Source: Candidatus Bathyarchaeum sp. (GTDB lineage Archaea > Thermoproteota > Bathyarchaeia > Bathyarchaeales > Bathyarchaeaceae). From it: a stretch of DNA of 14,571 nt. Of the stretch, positions 1-5,190 are shown one piece after another. Below the pieces are notes generated by a model, which searched no databases, was not told where the DNA came from, and saw only the letters and a program-made list of their open reading frames with translations. Positions within the stretch are counted from its first letter, which is position 1. Every line of letters starts with the position of its first letter. A program made the position numbers and the translations under genes. The DNA lies in NCBI GenBank assembly GCA_003096255.1, contig PIXS01000100.1, positions 1-14,571 of the forward strand, written 5' to 3'.

Positions 1-165
1 CATTTTGCCAATCATTTTAGGCATGACCTTGATGTCCATTTTTGATTGGAATTCGGCTTCCGAAATTTTTCCCTGAGAGAACTCTATCCACAACTTGAAT
101 GCTGTTTTTTCTTCGTCTGTCAGACTCTTTGTGAACTCTTTTGTCCATCTTTCCCTGAAACTCAT
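1..165 (-). CDS. Unknown protein, N-terminal part only (runs off the left edge)
   Basis: An open frame of 55 codons starts with ATG at 165 and continues past the window edge. The start overlaps the stop of the upstream HD-domain gene in an ATGA arrangement (162-165), which suggests translational coupling and one transcript. The visible N-terminus is hydrophilic and looks helical (it begins MSFRERWTKEFTKSL), with no signal peptide or membrane segment. I do not recognise the family. The only functional hint is co-transcription with a putative nucleotide phosphohydrolase. Confidence 0.7.
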   Translation of the reverse strand, partial: MSFRERWTKEFTKSLTDEEKTAFKLWIEFSQGKISEAEFQSKMDIKVMPKMIGKM

Positions 166-728
166 TTTTCTTTTTCCTCCATAATCAACGATAGAAGCCG
201 TTTCAGTTCTGGCCAAACTGTTGCCTCTTCTGCGGTTTCGCTGAATCTTTCCAAGCTTTTGCGATCTGACCCAAATCTTTCATACTCTGTTGCCTGCAGT
301 GCCATCTCGATTTTCTCAATCTGCCTCACTGCCTTTGCTTCTTTCGTTTTTCCTTGTTGGTATTCGTTCCAAACTGCTAAGTATTTTTCCCTCTGAGCGT
401 CTGGCAGAAGGCTGAGCATCTTGTTTATTGCGTTTTCTTCGTTCTTTCTGGTTTCTGCCGTTTTCTGGTTGGGCATCAAGTCTCCTATTATTGCTTCAGG
501 AAGGTCATGAATCAGTGCCATCCTCAGTAGCTTCAGGGGGTCTAAGTCTGCTATGTCTGCGTAGAGCATGCAGAAGACTGCTGTTCTGAAGGTGTGGTCT
601 GCAACGGATTCGGGCTGATACACTCCAACGTCGACCCATCCTGTTCTTTGGGTTCGCTTTAGAATTCCTGTTATCTCCAAGAATTTGATTATGTTCTGGA
701 GGCTTGAGTCAGTCATCTCATCCAACAT
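162..728 (-). CDS. HD-domain phosphohydrolase, YfbR/HDDC2-like (probable 5'-nucleotidase)
   Basis: Seen: a 188-residue protein from ATG 728, with ESVADHTFRTA (His45) and LIHDLPEA (His74-Asp75), the metal-binding H...HD core of HD phosphohydrolases. The order and spacing match the YfbR/HDDC2 group, whose studied members dephosphorylate deoxynucleoside monophosphates. Later comes a helix reading QIEKIEMALQATEYE, where the family normally has Asp-Lys-(Leu)-Glu-Met; the last metal-binding Asp appears to be Glu. A TTG at 752 would add 8 residues; neither start has a strong Shine-Dalgarno, and I prefer the ATG. The gene lies 100-odd bases downstream of the EF-like gene on the same strand and overlaps the next gene by 4 bases. 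A cytosolic nucleotide-pool role is inferred. The substrate cannot be read from sequence. Confidence 0.82.
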   Translation of the reverse strand: MLDEMTDSSLQNIIKFLEITGILKRTQRTGWVDVGVYQPESVADHTFRTAVFCMLYADIADLDPLKLLRMALIHDLPEAIIGDLMPNQKTAETRKNEENAINKMLSLLPDAQREKYLAVWNEYQQGKTKEAKAVRQIEKIEMALQATEYERFGSDRKSLERFSETAEEATVWPELKRLLSLIMEEKEK

Positions 729-816
729 AGAACCATCTTCTTCTTTGTACAACTGGGACTGTGACTAAGATATCTCTTGTGAAGCCAAACTATGTAGTGG
801 CGTAAGCCTATTTGTT

Positions 817-831
817 GTAATCATTGATTAC
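817..831. repeat. Perfect 15-base palindrome upstream of the HD gene
   Basis: GTAATCATTGATTAC is a 7+1+7 perfect inverted repeat. It lies 5 bases beyond the stop of the EF-like gene and about 90-100 bases before the HD gene start. It is not followed by a T-run on either strand, so a terminator is unlikely. A regulator-binding site is possible; a chance AT-rich palindrome is also possible. Confidence 0.4.
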
Positions 832-835
832 TGAT

Positions 836-1090
836 TCAGTCTGTCTTGTAGATGGTATCATTCTCTCTTACTCGACCGTCCACTTTCATTCCGATGCTTT
901 GACCTGCCATTGCCTGCTTAACCTTCTCATGTTCTATCTCCATGGAGTCTATGGTCTGTTCAATGTCTGTGGTTGGTCCTTTAATGAAAATTCTGTCCCC
1001 AACAGAAACAGTATCCGTCACATCAATAACTGCCACATTAATGCGGCTGAAGAAGTGGGCAACTTTTCCAACTTCCCGAAGTTCCTCCAT
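836..1090 (-). CDS. Translation elongation factor-like small protein (EF-Tu domain 2-like beta barrel)
   Basis: Seen: 84 residues from ATG 1090, containing VGKVAHFFSRINVAVIDV, VGDRIFIKGPTTD, EQTIDSMEIEH and VREND. This is the pattern of the stand-alone archaeal and bacterial proteins that resemble domain 2 (the OB-like barrel) of EF-Tu, with no GTPase domain. Their biochemical role is not established; in many genomes they sit near U32 peptidase genes, but none is visible here. A TTG immediately before the ATG is an alternative start. A TATA-like box at 1116-1123 is about 30 bases upstream, which points to a leaderless or near-leaderless mRNA. GGGGGG at 1099-1104 lies 8 bases before the ATG. 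Family assignment is firm; function is open. Confidence 0.85.
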   Translation of the reverse strand: MEELREVGKVAHFFSRINVAVIDVTDTVSVGDRIFIKGPTTDIEQTIDSMEIEHEKVKQAMAGQSIGMKVDGRVRENDTIYKTD

Positions 1091-1115
1091 CAAAATTTCC
1101 CCCCTAGCACCCCTC

Positions 1116-1123
1116 TATTTAAT
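1116..1123 (-). promoter_or_regulatory. TATA-like box of the EF-like gene
   Basis: On the minus strand this reads ATTAAATA, centred about 30 bases before ATG 1090. Archaeal transcription usually starts about 25 bases after the TATA centre, so the mRNA would begin only a few bases before the start codon. Confidence 0.5.
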
Positions 1124-1227
1124 ACTAGAACAGTTTGCCTAGATATAATTTGTCACAAACTCGTCAACGGCTCGAGTTGGCAACTTTTTTATCTGAGATA
1201 CCGCCCAGTTAGATTCGGGAGTTTTCG

Positions 1228-1665
1228 ATGAAACTAAAAAGCAAAGATTTCTTGGATAACGGCAACATTCCCTCCGAATTCACGTGTGACGGAAGGAACA
1301 TCTCTCCCCACCTTTCATGGGAAAACGTTCCCGATGGAACCAAGAGCTTTGCCTTAGCAGTCACTGACCCAGATGCGCCTGGAGGAACATGGATTCACTG
1401 GCTCGTTCACGGTATCTCTAAGGAATTAAGGGAGATTGAGCAGGCAAGTTTGCCAACGGGCGCTGAAGAGGTGCAGAATGACTTTGGCAGAACACGTTAT
1501 GGTGGACCTTGTCCGCCGTCAGGAACACACAGATACTTTTTCATCATCTATGCCCTTGACACTGAACACCTAGAAGGGGTTAACAAACGCAATTTCTTTG
1601 ACAAAGTTGAGAAACACGCTATCGAAAAAGCTGAAATCAAAGGATTATACAAGAGACGATGGTGA
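1228..1665 (+). CDS. PEBP / YbhB-YbcL family Raf-kinase-inhibitor-like protein
   Basis: Seen: 145 residues, the usual length of the prokaryotic family. The hallmark CR1 segment is DPDAPGGTWIHWLVHGI (residues ~47-63), and the CR2-like ligand-pocket segment is GPCPPSGTHRYFF (~93-105). The N-terminus (IPSEFTCDGRNISPHLSW) is also typical, and there is no signal peptide. Family members are compact beta-sheet proteins with an anion-binding pocket; a physiological ligand in archaea is not known. The ATG at 1228 has a T-rich TATA-like stretch about 38 bases upstream (1185-1192) and no clear Shine-Dalgarno. The gene is monocistronic and is followed by a hairpin plus T-tract. Confidence 0.93.
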   Translation: MKLKSKDFLDNGNIPSEFTCDGRNISPHLSWENVPDGTKSFALAVTDPDAPGGTWIHWLVHGISKELREIEQASLPTGAEEVQNDFGRTRYGGPCPPSGTHRYFFIIYALDTEHLEGVNKRNFFDKVEKHAIEKAEIKGLYKRRW

Positions 1666-1702
1666 GCACGTCATCTCATTTCTTTGTGTCGAGTCTTATG
1701 TG

Positions 1703-1720
1703 AAAAAATAATAATAAAAA
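1703..1720 (-). terminator. T-rich tract, possible terminator for the acidic mini-ORF
   Basis: Read on the minus strand this is a run of T residues broken by a few A residues, about 120 bases beyond the mini-ORF stop. Archaeal termination can occur at such T-rich tracts without a hairpin. Its link to the mini-ORF is inferred. Confidence 0.3.
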
Positions 1721-1741
1721 TATCCGTTTCTGTTAGCTTGA

Positions 1742-1787
1742 CCAATTATCTTATTGGCTGCTCTTTTTCTTTCCTTTTTTCTTTTTT
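1742..1787 (+). terminator. Hairpin plus T-tract after the PEBP gene
   Basis: CCAAT (1742-1746) pairs with ATTGG (1753-1757) around a 6-base loop. A strongly T-rich tract follows at 1762-1787, with runs of five, six and six T. It lies 77 bases after the PEBP stop, and the layout is that of a terminator. Confidence 0.6.
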
Positions 1788-1837
1788 GGGCATCTAGCTC
1801 ACTTCCATTTCAGGAATTATTGGCTAGTTAGGAAGTT

Positions 1838-1903
1838 TTACCAGTCTTCCTCTTCTTCGTCGTCCTCTTCCCATTCTTCCCAATCTTCTTCTTCGAACAC
1901 CAT
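1838..1903 (-). CDS. Putative 21-residue hyper-acidic, Trp-containing miniprotein
   Basis: Seen: ATG at 1903 to TAA at 1838-1840. Of the 21 residues, 15 are Glu or Asp (11 Glu, 4 Asp) and three are Trp (positions 8, 11 and 21, the last being C-terminal). It begins MVFEEEDW. A strong Shine-Dalgarno, GGAGGTG (1911-1917), stands 7 bases before the ATG, better than for most genes here. The ORF lies alone in a 550-base gap, convergent with the PEBP gene. I know of no family for it. An acidic Trp-bearing tail-like peptide could bind basic proteins or mimic nucleic acid; that is speculation. The alternative is chance coding in a purine-rich tract, but a chance tract would not explain the ribosome-binding site. 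Confidence 0.5.
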   Translation of the reverse strand: MVFEEEDWEEWEEDDEEEEDW

Positions 1904-1910
1904 AATGTTC

Positions 1911-1925
1911 CACCTCCCTTGAGGT
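1911..1925 (-). promoter_or_regulatory. Strong Shine-Dalgarno inside a small hairpin
   Basis: On the minus strand ACCTC-AAGG-GAGGT (1925 to 1912) forms a 5-bp stem with a 4-base loop. The 3' arm is the core of the GGAGGTG ribosome-binding site of the mini-ORF. A transcript starting upstream could therefore mask its own ribosome-binding site. The stem is short, so this is a candidate only. Confidence 0.4.
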
Positions 1926-2217
1926 CTCCTTGATAGAGCACTCCACAGAAATCAAATAATGTTTTCGCGCCTAAAAAAAGGGATAAATGGAGGGTTTTTA
2001 CGGATATTATTCGGTGAATCGGCGCCTTAGGACAAAAACGTCAATATTCAAGATTTAAAAATCAAAAAAGACTTTTTATGTAGTCTATTTTCTGTTATGA
2101 GTCAAAATTTTGCTTTTTGAAGGAATTACTTTTGAATTTACAATTTATTCACATAATTAGCCGCTTTAAGTTGCTGGATAGTAAACAGTTCACGGAGCTA
2201 ATTAATGCAAATAAAAC
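1926..2217. other. Intergenic region, AT-rich, no gene seen
   Basis: Together with the mini-ORF leader this makes more than 300 bases without a conventional gene. On the minus strand it holds two AT-rich candidates for a TATA element of the mini-ORF (around 1953-1960 and 1972-1979; neither is a clean consensus). It also holds the probable terminator of the HExxH gene at 2052-2091. I see no tRNA-like fold, no tandem repeat and no convincing small ORF between 2092 and 2217. Confidence 0.6.
2052..2091 (-). terminator. Hairpin plus T-runs after the HExxH gene
   Basis: On the minus strand AAAATAGACT (2091-2082) pairs with AAAAAAGACT's complement at 2073-2064: AGACT/AGTCT plus flanking A-T pairs with one mismatch and an 8-base loop. 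The T-rich second arm runs on into a further T-run at 2056-2061, so the whole looks like an intrinsic-type terminator. It is about 127 bases beyond the stop of the HExxH gene, which would leave a long 3' tail. Confidence 0.5.
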
Positions 2218-2748
2218 CTAAATGGAAAACAACATGTTCTGGATGTTATCCACTTTCTCAGTGTTCCCTGTCTGATGGCAGATAAATATCCTGAAATACT
2301 TCTTTGTCAGTTTTCTCACTTTGCTTTCGTTACTCTCATACTTCAAATGTAGCAACTCGTGTATCAAGGCTGCCATTGCTCGACTTTTAAGATAAAACCG
2401 AACTTTCTCTTTCTTGTGAACCTGCAGCTTTTTCTGAAGAAAACTCAGTTTCTTGGGAAAAATCAAGATCACGCCTTCACTGCTACATTTTCCAGCAAGG
2501 GACCTGCCATTCTCTTTTTGAAACGGAAACACTCTGACCTGAATATCTTTAACCGCTTTTTTCTCAATCTGTTCCCTCTTTACTATCCATGTAATGAACT
2601 TCTGGAACAGAGGCTTTCTTAAAGTCTCAAAAATCGCTGAAGCATAATTTGTGTAAAACTGTAGCTGCTTTTCTGGGCAGACCTCAGCTTTATTAGGATT
2701 CGAAACTACTCTAATTTTGTTTAACAGTTTTGGTTGTTCCATTTTCAT
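2218..2748 (-). CDS. Small HExxH-containing protein, putative zinc metallopeptidase
   Basis: Seen: 176 residues from ATG 2748. The segment ALIHELLHLKYESNES (residues ~127-142) carries HExxH with a Glu seven residues after the second His, giving His130-Glu131, His134 and possibly Glu141 as zinc ligands and catalytic base. The rest is strongly basic (Lys-rich), with no signal peptide and no clear membrane segment, so it is probably cytosolic. The motif resembles small SprT/YgjP or minigluzincin-like proteins, but I cannot assign a family. A TTG at 2763 and an ATG at 2742 are alternative starts. A TATA box lies at 2813-2821. An antitoxin or regulatory-protease role is possible, but nothing adjacent proves it. 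Motif certain, activity inferred. Confidence 0.7.
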   Translation of the reverse strand: MKMEQPKLLNKIRVVSNPNKAEVCPEKQLQFYTNYASAIFETLRKPLFQKFITWIVKREQIEKKAVKDIQVRVFPFQKENGRSLAGKCSSEGVILIFPKKLSFLQKKLQVHKKEKVRFYLKSRAMAALIHELLHLKYESNESKVRKLTKKYFRIFICHQTGNTEKVDNIQNMLFSI

Positions 2749-2812
2749 CCTGCACAGCAGCAAATTTTGCGGGAAAAGCTAGAAGATATTAGACTTCCCG
2801 ACGTTTTTGCCA

Positions 2813-2821
2813 ATTATATAA
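2813..2821 (-). promoter_or_regulatory. TATA box of the HExxH gene
   Basis: On the minus strand this reads TTATATAAT, a good archaeal TATA match, about 69 bases before ATG 2748. The leader would be roughly 40 bases. It lies in the 126-137-base gap after the preceding minus-strand gene, so the HExxH gene has its own promoter. Confidence 0.55.
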
Positions 2822-2889
2822 CTAATATTCTCATTACCCCATTTAACGTTATCCAAAATAATTGAGGCTTCAACGACTGGGTTTTGCTC

Positions 2890-3636
2890 TTATTTCTGCG
2901 GCAGAGCCGAGTTAACCTTTCTTAGGGCATGATATGTTCGCATTAGGTTCTTTGAAAAATCAATCTTCAGCCACACCGAATAAACGGCGGTTACCCTTTT
3001 CAGAGTTGAGAACCTTCTGCGGATTCTGAGAAAACGGTCACGCAAAATTGCTTGATCGTTTCCATCGTGAGCTTTCATGTAGAGTTCTTTGCAGGATGCA
3101 ATAATGTTGGCTGATTCTTTTTCAATATGATCTCTGGTTTCTTGCAGAAGCCTCTCAACAGATAATCTGTTTATTATTACCACGCGTGAAATAATTTTGA
3201 CGTCTCCCTTCATCTCTCTGATGAAATTAACAAATTTCAGGGCGTCAACAACTTTCTGTTCTTTGTCATAAACTGACTGTTTCTGGGAAAAGGCGTAAAC
3301 AGAACGGCGCAACCGTATACACGGCGCTCTTCTTAGAAAATTTTTCACTTTCTCTCTGTTGGCTCCTTTTGGTAGCGTAAAAGTTACCACCACCAAGCTT
3401 CCGAGCCCAGCAAACTCTTTCTTCTTTGCCACCTGCGGATTCTTGATTTCCCTTAGCCTCTTCAGAAGTATGGGCTGATTATTCTCAAGCACTTCCAGGA
3501 CTTTTTGGGCTTTCTTTTCATCGATTTTCCAGAATGCTCTATGGAGCGGCTGGCAGCCAAGCGCCTTTAATCGGTTAGGGATCGTGCTTCTACCTGTAGA
3601 CTCTTTGGGAGCCCGATAGACAACATATAGAACCAT
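2890..3636 (-). CDS. Unknown protein with two tandem Cas2/PaaX-like (ferredoxin-fold) halves
   Basis: Seen: 248 residues from ATG 3636, with GGAGG 11 bases upstream; a GTG at 3654 would add 6 residues. Residues 1-38 read as strand (LYVVYRAP), amphipathic helix with the segment STIPNRLKALGC, then strand (PLHRAFWKI). This is the layout of Cas2, PaaX C-terminal and ChrB N-terminal domains. Residues 79-116 repeat it (LVVVTFTLP, then EKVKNFLRRAPC, then IRLRRSVYAF). The rest is helical and very basic, ending in Arg/Lys-rich helices. There is no HTH, signal or membrane segment. No cas1, repeats or other CRISPR genes are nearby, so this is not an adaptation Cas2. The fold call is my inference from pattern; the function is unknown, with RNA or DNA binding suggested by charge. 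Confidence 0.7.
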   Translation of the reverse strand: MVLYVVYRAPKESTGRSTIPNRLKALGCQPLHRAFWKIDEKKAQKVLEVLENNQPILLKRLREIKNPQVAKKKEFAGLGSLVVVTFTLPKGANREKVKNFLRRAPCIRLRRSVYAFSQKQSVYDKEQKVVDALKFVNFIREMKGDVKIISRVVIINRLSVERLLQETRDHIEKESANIIASCKELYMKAHDGNDQAILRDRFLRIRRRFSTLKRVTAVYSVWLKIDFSKNLMRTYHALRKVNSALPQK

Positions 3637-3704
3637 GCTTCTCGTAGCCTCCACAGCATCTTAACGCTTTTATCTTTTCTTACCCATCACTCTCGTGACA
3701 TACT

Positions 3705-3986
3705 TTATTTAACATCAACTTTGGTATGTGTTGATCGACTGTTTTCAATTATCAGTTGATGCTTCCGGTCATGGCTGAGCCTTTTTACCTTTCGTTCTCT
3801 TCTCATGGCTTCGCCGCGGTTCTCAAACTGTTCGATGTACACCAGTTCTTCTGGTTCATGCGCTCGTGTGTATCTTGCTCCTCGTCCTTTTTTGTGCAGT
3901 TCAAAGCGTTTTTCTACATCTTTTGCATGTCCCGTGTAGTAGCTGCCGTCCTTACAGCGGAGAATGTAAACGTAGTAGTGGGGCAA
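3705..3986 (-). CDS. GIY-YIG nuclease-domain protein (YhbQ/UPF0213 family)
   Basis: Seen: 93 residues with the GIY-YIG core written as YYVYIL and SYYTG (residues 4-19), the conserved Arg27 and the helix EAMRRERKVK holding the putative catalytic Glu64. Single-domain members are small DNA nucleases, probably acting on damaged or branched DNA in the cytosol; the exact substrate here is unknown. The start is TTG 3984-3986. An in-frame TAG lies about 24 bases upstream with no ATG or GTG between, and GAGGG (3994-3998) stands 7 bases before it, so the TTG start is well supported. The gene is divergent from the winged-helix gene and may share its regulated promoter region. Confidence 0.92.
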   Translation of the reverse strand: MPHYYVYILRCKDGSYYTGHAKDVEKRFELHKKGRGARYTRAHEPEELVYIEQFENRGEAMRRERKVKRLSHDRKHQLIIENSRSTHTKVDVK

Positions 3987-4059
3987 TTGTCTTCCCTCAA
4001 GGATTAACTAACAAACCTCTCTGTTCTCTCTTAAAAAAATTGTACCCCGCAAAATACAT

Positions 4060-4067
4060 ATTATATA
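4060..4067 (+). promoter_or_regulatory. TATA box of the winged-helix gene (possibly bidirectional)
   Basis: ATTATATA at 4060-4067, 61-68 bases before ATG 4128, predicts a transcription start near 4089 and a leader of about 40 bases. The same AT block reads TATATAAT on the minus strand and could also serve the divergent GIY-YIG gene. Confidence 0.6.
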
Positions 4068-4072
4068 CCGTC

Positions 4073-4087
4073 AATGTACCGTACATT
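4073..4087. promoter_or_regulatory. Perfect palindromic operator candidate
   Basis: AATGTACCGTACATT is a perfect 7+1+7 inverted repeat placed 5 bases after the TATA box, between it and the expected transcription start. That is where archaeal repressors commonly bind to block polymerase recruitment. The short element TACCGT occurs twice here (4066-4071 and 4077-4082). The gene it precedes encodes a winged-helix protein, so autorepression is the simplest reading. Confidence 0.6.
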
Positions 4088-4127
4088 AAACCAAAAGATT
4101 TGGGAAAAAAATCTTTGGTGAACAAAC

Positions 4128-4376
4128 ATGACTATCAATGTAGACGTTGAAAAACTCCCCCGAAAAGTTCTGGAAAATGCAGTCAAACTAAATGACAGTC
4201 TACGAAAAATATACATAACCTTGTACAGTTGTGGCGAACCCAAAACGCCCAAAGAAATAGCCAACAAGGTAGGATACGCAAGAGCTTACGTACACATGCG
4301 CTTATGCCAACTCGAGTACTTGGACTTGGCTAAACGAGTTGACGAACAAAGAAAAGTAAAATTTCAAGCAATCTAA
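4128..4376 (+). CDS. Small winged-helix transcriptional regulator
   Basis: Seen: 82 residues made almost entirely of one wHTH. Helices around residues 23-33 lead into PKTPKEIANKVGYARAYVHM (39-58), which is helix-turn-recognition helix, then LCQLEYLDLAKRV and a basic wing (DEQRKVKFQ). This is an ArsR/MarR-type topology with no ligand domain and no Cys pair for metal sensing. GGTG (4117-4120) lies 7 bases before the ATG. A palindrome between the TATA box and the expected start site suggests it controls itself and perhaps the divergent nuclease gene. A T-run at 4404-4409 may terminate it. Regulator status is well supported; its signal and targets are unknown. Confidence 0.82.
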   Translation: MTINVDVEKLPRKVLENAVKLNDSLRKIYITLYSCGEPKTPKEIANKVGYARAYVHMRLCQLEYLDLAKRVDEQRKVKFQAI

Positions 4377-4459
4377 TCGCGCCCAGTCACTTCTTCATGG
4401 CCATTTTTTCTAGGAAAACTTGAAATATCCAGAAGTTTTGGAGAATAACGAGGGACTCC

Positions 4460-4906
4460 ATGAAAGACAATGCAGACCCACCTTTAGATAATCAGGTTTT
4501 GAGAGCTATAGAGGTTTACAACAAGTATCGAAGCCCTGAAGCAACAGCAAAACTTGTTAAAACAGAAAAAGACGGCTTCATCATCGAATTTGAGGGACGT
4601 TTCTGCCAGAGTTGCGGTGTAAACGAATACTTTGAAGACTTCATATATGACCTCGAAGACATCAACAGAAACCTCAGGGCAGAAATTAAGGCAGTTGAGT
4701 CCACTGGTCCACAGAGTTTCAGGGTGCATTATGCTGTTATGGCTGATTTCTCTGGCGGCGACGTTGAAGCTGAGGAGCTTTTTAGGGAGTTTCTGCAAGT
4801 CAGAGGTTTATCCTTTGAAGATTACCTCGCATCTAACACCTGCACAAAAGACGTGATCAAGTTCCATTTTCAAACATGGCTCCTTGAAAGGAAACCCAAA
4901 AGATAG
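4460..4906 (+). CDS. Protein of unknown function with a CxxC motif
   Basis: Seen: 148 residues, acidic, soluble. FEGRFCQSCGVNEYFEDFIYDLED (residues ~44-67) holds the only CxxC; a third Cys sits at NTCTKD near residue 128. The N-terminal half looks like alpha-beta-beta, and the middle segment (AEIKAVESTGPQSFRVHYAVM) like further strands. The start ATG 4460 has GAGGG 5 bases upstream, and an AT-rich TATA-like stretch at 4422-4428 sits at the right distance for its own promoter. I do not recognise the family. Two Cys are too few for a complete Zn ribbon in one chain; dimeric metal binding or a redox role are possibilities only. Confidence 0.8.
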   Translation: MKDNADPPLDNQVLRAIEVYNKYRSPEATAKLVKTEKDGFIIEFEGRFCQSCGVNEYFEDFIYDLEDINRNLRAEIKAVESTGPQSFRVHYAVMADFSGGDVEAEELFREFLQVRGLSFEDYLASNTCTKDVIKFHFQTWLLERKPKR

Positions 4907-5007
4907 GCTGCAACCTTTTTCTTCAGAGCTTGATTTCAACTCAATATTGTTGAGCTTTATTGGCGATTCTGAACACTTTTACGGATACAGCAACTTTGTA
5001 TTGGGTC

Positions 5008-5190
5008 ATGAAGCACATGAAACTGTTCTGGACCATAGGCTGCTGGATTTCGTTACTGCTAGTTTCAGTATACCATACTGTCATCTGTTGTTATGAGTCA
5101 GCTTTTCCTGTATGGTATGCTACCTTCATAGTCTGGGCTGCTGGAGTCCTAGCCATTTCAACACTAGCAAAAACAAGCAACAACTTCTAG
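5008..5190 (+). CDS. Probable small membrane protein with two transmembrane helices
   Basis: Seen: 60 residues from ATG 5008 (ATG 5017 is an alternative). Two hydrophobic, Trp-rich stretches (residues ~6-27, and ~33-54 containing WYATFIVWAAGVLAISTLA) are separated by a short polar turn, a helical-hairpin layout. Lys at positions 2 and 5 would favour a cytosolic N-terminus. There is no good Shine-Dalgarno. A TTTATTGG stretch near 4955 could act as TATA. The frame extends to a TTG at 4960, but that would overlap the TATA candidate. Its stop TAG (5188-5190) shares a CTAG with the stop of the convergent methyltransferase gene. No family recognised; a chance hydrophobic frame cannot be excluded. 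Confidence 0.5.
   Translation: MKHMKLFWTIGCWISLLLVSVYHTVICCYESAFPVWYATFIVWAAGVLAISTLAKTSNNF

Noticed and set aside
824..1231. Open frame of 135 codons on the plus strand
   Set aside because: It lies opposite the EF-like gene, which has a recognisable family pattern and a promoter; the plus-strand product has none.
1666..2217. A tRNA, C/D-box or other structured RNA in the large gap
   Set aside because: No T-loop GTTCRA with matching acceptor arms, no RTGATGA...CTGA pair, and only short AT-rich hairpins best read as terminators.
2890..3636. A true CRISPR adaptation Cas2
   Set aside because: The protein is far too long, and no cas1, repeat array or other cas gene is in the window. Only a fold resemblance is claimed.
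4061..4267. Minus-strand frame through the wHTH start and operator
   Set aside because: It would cover the TATA box, palindrome and wHTH gene on the wrong strand; no family features.
4884..5096. Plus-strand frame overlapping the end of the CxxC gene
   Set aside because: No ribosome-binding site, no recognisable features, and it competes with the more convincing two-helix membrane frame.
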